Both the position numbers and the translations under genes were made by a program. Shown one piece after another: positions 51,884-63,091 of a stretch of 64,000 nucleotides of DNA; position 1 is the stretch's first letter; every line of letters begins with the position of its first letter. The DNA lies in NCBI RefSeq assembly GCF_000271305.1, contig NZ_AKGD01000002.1:992001-1056000 (forward strand), written 5' to 3'. The notes below the pieces were generated by a model, which worked only from the letters and a program-made list of their open reading frames with translations, was not told the origin of the DNA and ran no database searches. This DNA comes from Hydrocarboniphaga effusa AP103 (GTDB lineage: Bacteria > Pseudomonadota > Gammaproteobacteria > Nevskiales > Nevskiaceae).

Positions 51884-53182
51884 TCAGACGATGCCGGCGC
51901 CGGCCGATGTCGCGCGACGCTCGCGTGCCTTGCGTGGGCGCCAGCCGCTTTGGCGATAGGCCGCGATCGTGTCGATCGCGCCGCCGCGTTCGTAGCGTGC
52001 CATCGCCACGATCGGCGTGACGTCGACATTATAGGCGCGGCGCAGGGTCTGGAACGCCATCATCACGTCGTTGCCCTGCTGGTACTCGGTCAGCGCGGCG
52101 CGATCCACCAGCAGTGCGCGGGCGTAAGCGCCGGCGATGGCATCCGCACTCGACAACAGGCTTTCGATCGGATCGGTGACGTTGTGGGACTGGTCGATCA
52201 TGTAGGCGGGGTCGAAGTCGGCGGGCGAGCGCAGCTCGGCTTCGACCAGCTCGTTGAACACCAGGAACAGCTGGTGCGGATTGATCGAGCCGGAATCCAG
52301 GTCGTCGTCTCCGTATTTGGAATCGTTGAAGTGGAAGCCGCCGAGTTTTCCGAAGCGATGCAGACGGGCGACGATCTGCTCGATGTTGACGTTGGGTGCG
52401 TGGTGTCCCAGATCGATCAGGCAGCGCGCCTGTGGTCCAAGCTGCTGTGCGGCGAGCATGCTGGAGCCCCAGTCCGAAATCACGGTGGAGTAGAACGCCG
52501 GCTCGTAGAGTTTGTGTTCGAGCAGCATGCTCCAGCCGGGCGGCAGCGCCGCGTAGATCTGGGCGGCGGACTCCAGATAGCGATCCAGCGACGAGGCCAG
52601 CGACTGCTGGCCCGGAAAGTTGGTGCCGTCGCCGATCCAGACCGTGATCGCCTTCGAGCCCAGCGCCTCGCCCACGCGGATGCATTCGATGTTGTGCTCG
52701 ACCGCCTGTGCACGCACCGCTGCGTCGGTATGCGCCAGCGAACCGTGACGGTAGCTCAGCGCCTGTCGCGGGGCGTCCTGGAAAGTATTCGAGTTCACGG
52801 CGTCGAAGCGCAGCCCCAGGCTCGTCGCCCGTTCGAGCATTGCGCGCGCATCTCCGATCTTGTCCCACGGAAAATGCGGAGACACGCGCGGCGTGATGCG
52901 CGACAGTTGCTGCACTACCGCGCAGTCTTCGAGCTTCTCGTTGAGATGGGTCGGTTCGCCGGCCAGCGGAAAGCGCGCGAAGCGGGTGCCGCCCACGCCC
53001 GTGCCCCAGCTCGGTTGTGCGAGCGAGAAGCTCAGCAGGCGCTGCTTGATCGCGTCGATGGCACAGCCGCGGCGTTCCAGTACACGGCCGAGGCTGTGGT
53101 ATTCGTCCTGCAACGCGGCGAGGTTCTGCGCGTTGAGGCTGTCGATCAGATCGCGGCTGAGGGGCGGGGCGGTGGGGCTCAT
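51884..53182 (-). CDS. rhaI: L-rhamnose isomerase
   Basis: RhaI interconverts L-rhamnose and L-rhamnulose. The 432-residue protein matches the Pseudomonas/Rhizobium-type isomerase (about 430 residues), a TIM barrel. Metal-site segments are LLEHKLYEPAFYSTVISDWG, CLIDLGHHAPNVNIEQI and GGFHFNDSKYGDDDLDSG; substrate-contact region ITVWIGDGTNFPGQQS is also visible. It lies 12 bp after rhaD in the same operon. It is unlike the enteric RhaA type, which fits the overall non-enteric set (RhaI plus fused RhaD). Confidence 0.93.
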   Translation of the reverse strand: MSPTAPPLSRDLIDSLNAQNLAALQDEYHSLGRVLERRGCAIDAIKQRLLSFSLAQPSWGTGVGGTRFARFPLAGEPTHLNEKLEDCAVVQQLSRITPRVSPHFPWDKIGDARAMLERATSLGLRFDAVNSNTFQDAPRQALSYRHGSLAHTDAAVRAQAVEHNIECIRVGEALGSKAITVWIGDGTNFPGQQSLASSLDRYLESAAQIYAALPPGWSMLLEHKLYEPAFYSTVISDWGSSMLAAQQLGPQARCLIDLGHHAPNVNIEQIVARLHRFGKLGGFHFNDSKYGDDDLDSGSINPHQLFLVFNELVEAELRSPADFDPAYMIDQSHNVTDPIESLLSSADAIAGAYARALLVDRAALTEYQQGNDVMMAFQTLRRAYNVDVTPIVAMARYERGGAIDTIAAYRQSGWRPRKARERRATSAGAGIV

Positions 53183-53194
53183 GAGGTCTCTCTC

Positions 53195-55288
53195 CTAGCG
53201 CGTGAACGCCTGGGCGTTGCCGGCGTCGACGTTGATGATATTTCCGGTGGACTTTGCCGATGCGTCGGATGCCAGAAACAGGACGGCTTCGGCGATGTCC
53301 TGCGGCAACACATCGCGCTTGAGCAGGCTGCGTTCGCGGTAATGCCGTTCGAGTTCGTCGCCGGAATCGACGCCGTAGGCCTGTGCGCGTTCCTTGCGCC
53401 AGTCTCCGTCCCAGATGCGCGAGCCGCGGATCACCGCGTCCGGATTGACGACGTTGACGCGAATGCCGCTGGCCGCGCCTTCCAATGCAAGACAGCGCGC
53501 CAGATGCACCGCAGCGGCTTTCGCCGACGCGTAGGCCGAAGCGTTCGGTGTGGCCGACAGCGCGTTCTTGGAGCCGATGAATACGATCGCGCCGCCCTGC
53601 TGTTTCATCAGCGGGAACGCGGCGCGCGCACTGAGGAAATAACCTTCGGCGAGTACGCCGTAATTGCGTCGCCACAGATCGATCGTGGTTTCTTCCAGCG
53701 GCGCGGACGAGGCCAGGCCGGCGTTGGCGACCAGGATGTCGAGGCCACCGAATTCGCGTGCACAGCTGGCGAAGCTCGCCGCGATCTGACTTTCGTCGGT
53801 GACGTCGCAGGTGGTGGCGCGCACCGGGTCGGCGCCGTATTGCCTGGCGAAGCCGGCGCGCACTTTCTCGAGCGCGACCGCATCGCGATCCGCCAGCATC
53901 AGGCAGGCGCCCTCGTCCAGCAGTCGTGCCGCGGTTGCTGCGCCGATGCCGCCGGCCGCACCGGTGACCAGGGCGATGCGGCCCGCCAGCGGCTTGGGCT
54001 TGGGCAGGCGTTGCAGCTTGGCTTCTTCGAGTGCCCAGTATTCGATGCCATAGGCCTCGCGCTCATCGAGGCCGACGTAGTCGCCGATCGCACCGGCTCC
54101 ACGCATCACATTGATCGCGTTGCCATAGAACTCGCCGGCCAGCCGCGCGGTGGTCTTGTCGGCGGCGAAGCTGAAGCGGCCGACGCCGGGCAGCAAGACG
54201 ATGACCGGGTTGGTGTCGCGCATCGCCGGATCGCCGGGTTTTGTGCAGCGCTGGTAATAGGCGGCGTAGCCGGCGCGGTATTCGGCGATCGCGTCGCGCA
54301 GATACGCACTGTCGTCGATGCGCTGCGGATCCAGGGTCAGAGGCGCGATCTTGGTGCGCAGGAAGTGATCGGGGCAGGAGGTGCCGATCGCGGCCAGGCG
54401 GCGGAAGTTGCGGCTGCCGGTGAATTCCAGCACTTCGGCATCGTCGCTGAAATGCCCCACTTTCGGCCGCTCCCGGCTCATCAGGCCACGCAGCTGTGGC
54501 ATCAGCTGCGCTGCGATGCGTGCGCGCTCGTCCGCAGGCAGCGGCGCAATGGCCGCGCCGCCGAACGCCGGGCCGCTGGAAAGACGGGCGTTCAGATACT
54601 CCGCGGCGCGCGCGATCAGCGCGATCGAGTTGTCGTAGCAGGACTCGGCGCTGTCGCCCCAGCAGATCAGGCCATGGCCCGCCATGACCACTCCGCGCAG
54701 GCCGGGCCGCGTCGCCACGTAATCGCGCAGGCGCAGGCCAAGGTCGAAGCCGGGACGTTTCCAGCCGATCCAGCCGACTTCGCCGCCGTAGGCCTCTTGC
54801 GTCGCCGCTTCGCCATTGCTGGATGCGGCCAGCGCGGTCACCGAATCCGGATGCAGGTGGTCGACATGCGCGAACGGCAGGAAGGCGTGCAGCGGCGTGT
54901 CGATCGAGGCCGCGCGCGGGTTCAGTCCGAACGTGCAGTGCGGCAGGTAGCCGACCATTTCGTCCTCGTGTTCGACGCCCCGGTACAAGCGCTCAAGTCC
55001 GAGCAGTCGCTGCTGATAGAGCGTCGCGAAGCCATCGAGCCGCATCGAGCCGATGTCGCCGCCGGACCCTTTGACCCACAACACCGGTACGTCGGCGCCG
55101 GTCAGCGGGTCGCGGCCGACCAGCTTGGCCGAGGTGTTGCCGCCGCCGAAATTGGTCACGGTCAGATCGGAGCCGAGCAAATTGGATCGGTACAGCAGCA
55201 AGCCCTCCGGCGTCAGCCCGGCGGCGTCTTGCGCCGACCAGCGATGAGAGGGAATGGCGAAGGCGGTGGCGATGGTGGCAGTGCTCAT
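53195..55288 (-). CDS. rhaD: Bifunctional rhamnulose-1-phosphate aldolase / L-lactaldehyde dehydrogenase
   Basis: A fusion protein of 697 residues. The N-terminal ~400 residues are a class II aldolase with GGGNTS (48-53), WVKGSGGD and the zinc-binding HVDHLH (141-146). This part splits L-rhamnulose 1-phosphate into DHAP and L-lactaldehyde. The C-terminal ~270 residues are a short-chain dehydrogenase with VTGAAGGIGAATAARLL, NAGLASS, the catalytic Ser in IGSKNAL and the YASAK pair; it oxidises L-lactaldehyde to lactate. The same fusion is known from Bacillus YuxG and rhizobial/Chloroflexus RhaD. It is the first gene of the rhaD-rhaI-deoR operon. Confidence 0.93.
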   Translation of the reverse strand: MSTATIATAFAIPSHRWSAQDAAGLTPEGLLLYRSNLLGSDLTVTNFGGGNTSAKLVGRDPLTGADVPVLWVKGSGGDIGSMRLDGFATLYQQRLLGLERLYRGVEHEDEMVGYLPHCTFGLNPRAASIDTPLHAFLPFAHVDHLHPDSVTALAASSNGEAATQEAYGGEVGWIGWKRPGFDLGLRLRDYVATRPGLRGVVMAGHGLICWGDSAESCYDNSIALIARAAEYLNARLSSGPAFGGAAIAPLPADERARIAAQLMPQLRGLMSRERPKVGHFSDDAEVLEFTGSRNFRRLAAIGTSCPDHFLRTKIAPLTLDPQRIDDSAYLRDAIAEYRAGYAAYYQRCTKPGDPAMRDTNPVIVLLPGVGRFSFAADKTTARLAGEFYGNAINVMRGAGAIGDYVGLDEREAYGIEYWALEEAKLQRLPKPKPLAGRIALVTGAAGGIGAATAARLLDEGACLMLADRDAVALEKVRAGFARQYGADPVRATTCDVTDESQIAASFASCAREFGGLDILVANAGLASSAPLEETTIDLWRRNYGVLAEGYFLSARAAFPLMKQQGGAIVFIGSKNALSATPNASAYASAKAAAVHLARCLALEGAASGIRVNVVNPDAVIRGSRIWDGDWRKERAQAYGVDSGDELERHYRERSLLKRDVLPQDIAEAVLFLASDASAKSTGNIINVDAGNAQAFTR

Positions 55289-55376
55289 GCTTCAAATTTA
55301 ATCTTTTAACTTGCCTTTATCAATCAAATTAAATAAAAATAAATCAATAACAATCATTAAAATGAAAGGAGGACCT
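55289..55376. promoter_or_regulatory. AT-rich divergent control region of the rha genes
   Basis: This 88-bp spacer between rhaD and rhaB is strikingly AT-rich compared with everything around it. It contains repeated ATCAA-type units (TATCAATCAAATT, AAATCAATAA, CAATCATT) in direct orientation, like operators of DeoR proteins. Both promoters must lie here, so DeoR probably represses both operons from this site. Clear -35/-10 pairs could not be fixed because the composition is so low in GC. Confidence 0.55.
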
Positions 55377-56777
55377 GTGCTGCCGGGCCGAGTGATCGTG
55401 TTGGATGTCGGCAAGACGCTGGCGAAACTCAGTCTCTGGGATGCTCAGGGCCGTCTGCTGGAGCAACGTGCGCGGCCGAATTACCGTTCACTGGCGGCGG
55501 CCGGCTATCGCGCGCTCGACACGGAGGGCATCGAGGCCTGGGTTGCTGACGTGCTGGTCGAGTTCGCGAAGCTCGGCCCGGTCGCCGCGATCGTTCCGGT
55601 GGGGCATGGCGCTGCGGCGGCCGTGATTCGTGACGGCCGGCTGGCCTGCGCAGTGCCGGACTATGAAGACAAGCCGCCGCCGGCCATGCGCGCTCGCTAC
55701 GATCAGGATCGCGACGCTTTCGCACTCACTGGCTCTCCAGCGCTGCCCTGCGGGCTGAACCTCGGCGTGCAGCTGCACTGGCTGGAGTCGCAGTGGCCGG
55801 ATTTGTTGAGCGGTGACGCGCTGATCCTGCCGTGGCCGCAGTTCTGGGCATGGAAACTCAGCGGCGTGGCGGTGTCCGAAATCAGCAGCTTCGGCTGCCA
55901 CAGCGATCTGTGGATGCCACTCGCTGGACGGCCGTCGATGTTGGCTCAGCAACGCGGCTGGGCCGCGCGCTTTGCGCCGCTGCGACATGCCCGCGATGTG
56001 ATCGGAACCCTGTCGGCTCAATGGTCGGCGCGCACCGGCCTGTCGTCCGACGTCCAGATTCTCTGCGGCCTGCACGATTCCAATGCCGCGCTGCTGGCTG
56101 CGCGCGGTCATGCCGAAATTGCCGGGCATGAAGCGACGGTCGTCTCGACCGGAACCTGGTTCGTCGCGATGCGACTGCCGGCTACCGCCGCCAAGCTTGA
56201 GATCGCCTCGTTACCCGAGCGGCGAGACTGCCTCATGAATCTCGACGTCGACGCCGGCTTGGTGCCTTCGGCGCGTTTCATGGGCGGGCGCGAACTGGAA
56301 GTGCTCGGCGGTATCGGCGAAACGGATCAGCAGGCCGCGGCGCTGGATGCGATTCCCTCGCTGCTGGCTCGCGACGTCATGGCGCTCCCCAACTGGGCAC
56401 CCGGCGTCGGGCCTTATCCAGCGCATCGGGGGCGTTGGCTCGTGGAGCCCGCGTCGGCCTCTGAGCGATGTGCGGCGGCGGGCTTGTATGCGGCGCTGAT
56501 GACCGACGTCCTGCTGGAACTCATCGATGCGCGGGAGTGCCTGCTCATCGAGGGCCGCTTCGCGCAGTGCGACGTGTATGTGCGCGCACTGGCGACGATG
56601 CGTCCCGATTGTCCGGTGTATGTCGGCGGAGCACACGACGGCGTGGCCTACGGCGCACTGCGTCTGCTCGCCGCTTCGCTGCAACCTGTGATGTCGCTGC
56701 AAAAAGCCGTGCCGCTGCCGGTGGACCTGTCTGCATACAAGACACGCTGGCGCGCCAGCGCCGAACGCCCGCAATAA
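55377..56777 (+). CDS. rhaB: FGGY-family carbohydrate kinase, probable rhamnulokinase
   Basis: The product has 466 residues and should phosphorylate L-rhamnulose at C1. Actin-like ATPase motifs are visible: VIVLDVGKTLAKLSLWD at the N terminus, VPVGHGAAAAVI, CGLHDSNAALLAAR and STGTWFVAM. The C-terminal LLIEGRFAQCDVYVRALA and YVGGAHDGVAYGALRL follow FGGY kinases. The sequence differs from enteric RhaB, so the substrate is assigned from context: isomerase and aldolase genes are adjacent and no other kinase is present. I use GTG at 55377 because AAAGGAGG stands 4 bases upstream; an ATG at 55362 would include that site. Confidence 0.85.
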   Translation: MLPGRVIVLDVGKTLAKLSLWDAQGRLLEQRARPNYRSLAAAGYRALDTEGIEAWVADVLVEFAKLGPVAAIVPVGHGAAAAVIRDGRLACAVPDYEDKPPPAMRARYDQDRDAFALTGSPALPCGLNLGVQLHWLESQWPDLLSGDALILPWPQFWAWKLSGVAVSEISSFGCHSDLWMPLAGRPSMLAQQRGWAARFAPLRHARDVIGTLSAQWSARTGLSSDVQILCGLHDSNAALLAARGHAEIAGHEATVVSTGTWFVAMRLPATAAKLEIASLPERRDCLMNLDVDAGLVPSARFMGGRELEVLGGIGETDQQAAALDAIPSLLARDVMALPNWAPGVGPYPAHRGRWLVEPASASERCAAAGLYAALMTDVLLELIDARECLLIEGRFAQCDVYVRALATMRPDCPVYVGGAHDGVAYGALRLLAASLQPVMSLQKAVPLPVDLSAYKTRWRASAERPQ

Positions 56778-56836
56778 GACGAAACCCGTCCGCGCGGATC
56801 ACTCGATCACGCACCGACGAACGAGGAGAGAGCTGC

Positions 56837-57910
56837 ATGCTGCCGAATCCGCTGCTGGGCGTGATGTTCCATTGGCTGGGCGGGCTCGCATCCGCCAGTT
56901 TCTACGTGCCCTACACCGGGGTGCGTCGCTGGTCCTGGGAGATTTTCTGGCTGGTCGGCGGAATTTTCAGCTGGGTATTGTCTCCTTGGCTGTTCGCTGC
57001 ACTCCGCACTCAGGATCTGTATGCGGTGCTGGCCTCGACGCCCGGTCGCAGCTTGCTGATGTGTTGGTTCTGGGGCGCGCTGTGGGGCTTCGGTGGGCTG
57101 ACGTTCGGGCTGACGCTGCGCTATCTCGGGATGTCGCTCGGGATGGCGGTGGCGCTGGGCCTGACGACGGTGATCGGCACCTTGGGGCCGCCCATCATGG
57201 AGGGGCTTTTCGGTGCGCTTGTCGCCAGCGCCAGCGGTCGCGTGATTCTGTGCGGCATCGCGGTTGCCGTGCTCGGCATCATCGTCGTCGCTTCCGCGGG
57301 GCGCGCCAAAGAACGCGAATCCGCACACGGCGCTACAAGCTCGGGCGTCACCGATTTCAATTTCCGCAAGGGTATTGCGGTCGCCATTTTCTCGGGTGTG
57401 ATGAGCAGTTGTTTTGCGTTCGGACTGGCGGCGGGCGAGCCGATACGCCAGCTGAGCTTGCAGGCCGGCACCGCGCCGATCTGGCAAGGCCTGCCGGTGT
57501 TGTGCGTGGTGCTGCTCGGCGGATTCGCGACGAACTTCGTCTGGTGCTTCTACCTGATCCTGCGCAACCGCACGGGTGGTGAGTTCCTGCGGCGCAGCGC
57601 AGGTGATGAGCCGCGTCCACTGCTTCGCAATTACGCACTCTGCGCGGCTGCCGGCACGCTGTGGTACTTCCAGTTCTTCTTCTACACCATGGGCGAGAGC
57701 CAGATGGGGGCATACGGCTTTTCGAGCTGGACGCTGCACATGTCCAGCATCATCGTGTTCTCGACGCTGTGGGGATTCGCGCTCAAGGAATGGGCGGGTT
57801 CCAGTCGTTTCGTGCGTCGACGCGTGTGGATGGGCATCGCAATGCTGATCGCTTCGACGCTGGTGATCGGCTACGGAAATTCATTGGCAATACTGTCGAC
57901 GGATGCCTGA
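56837..57910 (+). CDS. rhaT: L-rhamnose/proton symporter RhaT
   Basis: RhaT brings L-rhamnose across the inner membrane with protons. The 357-residue product has about ten hydrophobic segments and the RhaT pattern: GVMFHWLGGLASASFYVPYT at the start, RRWSWEIFWLVGGIFSWVL, GFGGLTFGLTLRYLGMSLGM, FNFRKGIAVAIFSGVMSSCFAF and LWYFQFFFYTMGESQMGAYG. The ATG at 56837 lies behind GAGGAGAG, 59 bp after rhaB. Together with the GH78 enzyme it completes the path from periplasmic rhamnoside to cytoplasmic lactate and DHAP. Confidence 0.93.
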   Translation: MLPNPLLGVMFHWLGGLASASFYVPYTGVRRWSWEIFWLVGGIFSWVLSPWLFAALRTQDLYAVLASTPGRSLLMCWFWGALWGFGGLTFGLTLRYLGMSLGMAVALGLTTVIGTLGPPIMEGLFGALVASASGRVILCGIAVAVLGIIVVASAGRAKERESAHGATSSGVTDFNFRKGIAVAIFSGVMSSCFAFGLAAGEPIRQLSLQAGTAPIWQGLPVLCVVLLGGFATNFVWCFYLILRNRTGGEFLRRSAGDEPRPLLRNYALCAAAGTLWYFQFFFYTMGESQMGAYGFSSWTLHMSSIIVFSTLWGFALKEWAGSSRFVRRRVWMGIAMLIASTLVIGYGNSLAILSTDA

Positions 57911-57957
57911 ACGCGTCTGACTTTCTGCGCCGGGGATCGCCTGCCGGGCAGGCTGCC

Positions 57958-60411
<2,454 letters not shown>

Positions 60412-60493
60412 GCGCCTCGATTCCCCTTGGCTCCCCACGACCCGCCGACAACTCCCGGTGGCGAGTGTCTGCAAAGCAGAACGAGGTCTCAAG

Positions 60494-60536
60494 CAAAAAG
60501 CGGACGCCCGAAGCCAAATCGCTTCGGACGTCCGCT
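60494..60536 (-). terminator. Rho-independent terminator of fadE
   Basis: On the minus strand AGCGGACGTCCGAAGC (60536-60521) and GCTTCGGGCGTCCGCT (60514-60499) form a 16-bp stem with one mismatch, followed by TTTTTG. It stands 30 bp after the fadE stop and before the kinase gene. Confidence 0.85.
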
Positions 60537-60565
60537 CGGAGAACCGGCGGAAACGGCGCGACTGC

Positions 60566-62842
60566 CTAGGCTGCGGCGCGGTCTTTGCCGGAGCCGTACT
60601 GCAGGCCGCCTTGCTCGGTCACGGTCGCGAAATACTGCTCGGGCGTGAAGCTGTCCACTTCGATCGCCTCCATGCGCGCGGCCAGCGCGGCCTTGAGCTG
60701 GTCGGCCTGCGCGGCGTCGATGAGCCCGGCCTTGAGCGCCTCGTCGGCGATTTCGGCGGGCAGGTAGCCGCGCGGCAGCTTGCGCGCCCTCTGCGCCTTG
60801 ATGATGGTCTCGGCGGCCGGATGCGCGATCGAAACGAGCCTGAAGGCCTTGAGCAGGCGGCCCATGCCGAGCTTCTCGTTCTTCGGCAGATAGACCGCGT
60901 AGGCCAGGCGCTGCCATTGCTCGTTCGCGTTCTGGATGCACAGCGCGGCGCGGCGGCTCTGCTCGTCGGTCGGCGCGCTGCCCATCGGGTTGAGGCGCAG
61001 CCAGAAACCGCCGAAATACTTCAGGAAAAAGCCGACCGGCCCGCCGAAGTTCCGATAGATGCCCGAGAACGCCTCCTGCACCTGGTGCAGCGCATGCGTG
61101 AGCGCGTAATGCACGAGCGGCAGATCTTCCTCGCGCCGGCCTTCGGCCTCGAAGCGGCGCAAGGTCGACAGGCCCAGCAGCATCCAGGCGAGGGCATCGC
61201 TGTAGCGGCCCGTGAGCTTGCCGCGAATCTTGAGCTTGCCGCCGATGGCGAACATCGCCAGGTCGGTCATGAAGCCGAAGCGCGAGCCAGCCCAGCCGAG
61301 GCGGCGGTAGTAGCTGCGCGTGGAGGGCTCGACATCGGGCACCGAGACCGTGAGTCCACGCGTGAGTCCGCGTACGACCACGCGCAGGATGCCCATGATG
61401 AAATGGCCGATCCAGCCGAGCAGGTTGGCGCGGAACAGCGCGACGTCGTTCTTCTCGACGCCTTCGACGACTTTGAGCGCATACGGATGGCAGCGCGTGG
61501 CGCCCTGGCCGAAGATCATCAGCGTGCGCGTGAGGATGTTCGCGCCTTCGACCGTGATGCCGACCGGCGCGCTCTTGTAGGCCATGCCGAGGATGTTGTT
61601 CGGCCCCTGCATGACGCCGGCGCCCGAGAACACGTCCATGCCGTCGATGATGATTTCCTGGCTGATGCGCGTCGTGTAGGCCTTGAGCACGCCGGAGACC
61701 ACCGGCGGATGCTCGCCGTTGTCGATCGCCGAGCAGCCGTAGATGCGCGCGGCCTCGATCATGTACGCGAGTGCGGCGACGCGGCCGACACGCTCTTCGA
61801 CGCCTTCCATGCGGCCGATCTGGATACCGAACTGCTGGCGCACCATCGAATACGCGCCGGTCGCCACGGCGGCGGCCTTGGCGTTGCCGACCGCGCCCGC
61901 AGGCAGCGAAACCGCACGTCCACCGGCCAGCTGCTGCATGAGCATGAGCCAGCCTTTGCCGGCGTATTCGGGGCCGCCGATGATGTTGTCGAGCGGCACG
62001 ACCACGTCCTTGCCGATCAGCGGGCCGTTGTAGAACGGATCGCCGATCGGTTCGTGATGGTCACCGTTCGTGAAGCCCGGCGTGCCCTTGTGGATCATCA
62101 CGCAGGTGATGCCCAGATCGTCGTGCTTGCCGTCGTTCTTGCCGAGCAGGTTGTCCGGATCGCGCAGCTTGCAGGCCAGCGTCGCGAGCGTCGCCACCGG
62201 TGCCAGCGTGATGTAGCGCTTGCGGAAGTTGAGCTTGATCTTGATCTCGCCGTCGTTGTCGCGAAACACCAGGCCGTCGGCCTTGATGCTCGCCGCGTCC
62301 GAGCCGGCGGTGGGTTCGGTCAGGCCGAAGCACGGTACGTATTCGCCGCTCGCGAGCTTCGGCAAATAGTGGTCCTTCTGCGCCTGCGTGCCGTAGTGGA
62401 TGATGAGCTCCGCAGCGCCCAGCGAATTCGGAATCGTCACGAACGTGGCGACGGCCGAGTTCCAGGTGTTGAGCTTGGCCAGCACCGTCGACACGCCGAG
62501 CGTCGACATCTGCCGGCCGCCATACTGCTTGGGTATCAGCAGGCCCATGAAGCCGTTGCGTTTGATGAAGTCGATCGCCTCGTCGGGGATGCGACGCGTG
62601 CGCGCAACCTCGTAGCGATCGACCATATTGAGCAGCTCCTCGACCGGCCCATCGAGAAACGTCTGCTCGTCGGCTGGCAGCGTCGAATAGGGCTCGCGCA
62701 GGGCGCGTTCGAAATCGGGGTTGCCGCGAAAGAAGTCGCCGTCGATCCAGACCGAGCCGGCCTCCAGCGCCTGGCGTTCGGTATCGGAGATGGAGGGTAG
62801 GATGCGCCGCGCCTTCATCCACTTCATGAGCATTGCGAACAT
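60566..62842 (-). CDS. fadE: FadE-type acyl-CoA dehydrogenase
   Basis: A large acyl-CoA dehydrogenase of 758 residues related to E. coli FadE (814), which performs the first oxidation of fatty-acid beta-oxidation. It lacks the longer hydrophobic N terminus of the E. coli protein. Core motifs: CFGLTEPTAGSDAASIKADG, GGPEYAGKGWLMLMQQLAGG, IGRMEGVEERVGRVAALAYM and DVFSGAGVMQGPNNILGMAY. The C-terminal ~280 residues are the FadE-specific extension (DUF1974-like), with LLGLSTLRRFEAEGR and the end DSFTPEQYFATV. The ATG at 62842 has GGAG 7 bases upstream, inside an inverted repeat. It is divergent from a TetR regulator that probably controls it. Confidence 0.93.
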   Translation of the reverse strand: MFAMLMKWMKARRILPSISDTERQALEAGSVWIDGDFFRGNPDFERALREPYSTLPADEQTFLDGPVEELLNMVDRYEVARTRRIPDEAIDFIKRNGFMGLLIPKQYGGRQMSTLGVSTVLAKLNTWNSAVATFVTIPNSLGAAELIIHYGTQAQKDHYLPKLASGEYVPCFGLTEPTAGSDAASIKADGLVFRDNDGEIKIKLNFRKRYITLAPVATLATLACKLRDPDNLLGKNDGKHDDLGITCVMIHKGTPGFTNGDHHEPIGDPFYNGPLIGKDVVVPLDNIIGGPEYAGKGWLMLMQQLAGGRAVSLPAGAVGNAKAAAVATGAYSMVRQQFGIQIGRMEGVEERVGRVAALAYMIEAARIYGCSAIDNGEHPPVVSGVLKAYTTRISQEIIIDGMDVFSGAGVMQGPNNILGMAYKSAPVGITVEGANILTRTLMIFGQGATRCHPYALKVVEGVEKNDVALFRANLLGWIGHFIMGILRVVVRGLTRGLTVSVPDVEPSTRSYYRRLGWAGSRFGFMTDLAMFAIGGKLKIRGKLTGRYSDALAWMLLGLSTLRRFEAEGRREEDLPLVHYALTHALHQVQEAFSGIYRNFGGPVGFFLKYFGGFWLRLNPMGSAPTDEQSRRAALCIQNANEQWQRLAYAVYLPKNEKLGMGRLLKAFRLVSIAHPAAETIIKAQRARKLPRGYLPAEIADEALKAGLIDAAQADQLKAALAARMEAIEVDSFTPEQYFATVTEQGGLQYGSGKDRAAA

Positions 62843-62844
62843 TG

Positions 62845-62860
62845 CTTACTCCAATGTAAG
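62845..62860. promoter_or_regulatory. Inverted repeat over the fadE ribosome-binding site
   Basis: CTTAC (62845-62849) and GTAAG (62856-62860) flank 6 bp and enclose the fadE GGAG sequence. It may be an operator half for the divergent TetR protein or a hairpin hiding the ribosome-binding site. Confidence 0.35.
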
Positions 62861-63091
62861 GGATCGCACCGTTCGCGGGTCGGAACTGCCAAAGCGAGCC
62901 CGTATTCCGGGGCGAATCAGGCGATCTTCAGGAAGGTGTCAATACGGTGCCGGGCGCCGCCTGCGCCCCCGCGTACTGTCCCAGAGGTAGCCCGATGCAG
63001 GCTGAACGATAAGCGGGCTTGTCGTTTGCCTTGCGCTCTTCCATAGTTGCTCTCGAGGAGCTGGTCATCACTACTACTAAAGAATCCATCC

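Noticed and set aside
51347..55309. A 1320-codon plus-strand open frame across deoR, rhaI and rhaD
   Set aside because: It spans three well-supported genes and their spacers on the other strand and shows no protein-like pattern.
57939..57953. Short palindrome GCCTGCCGGGCAGGC between rhaT and the kinase gene as terminator
   Set aside because: The loop is only three bases and there is no T tract on either strand.
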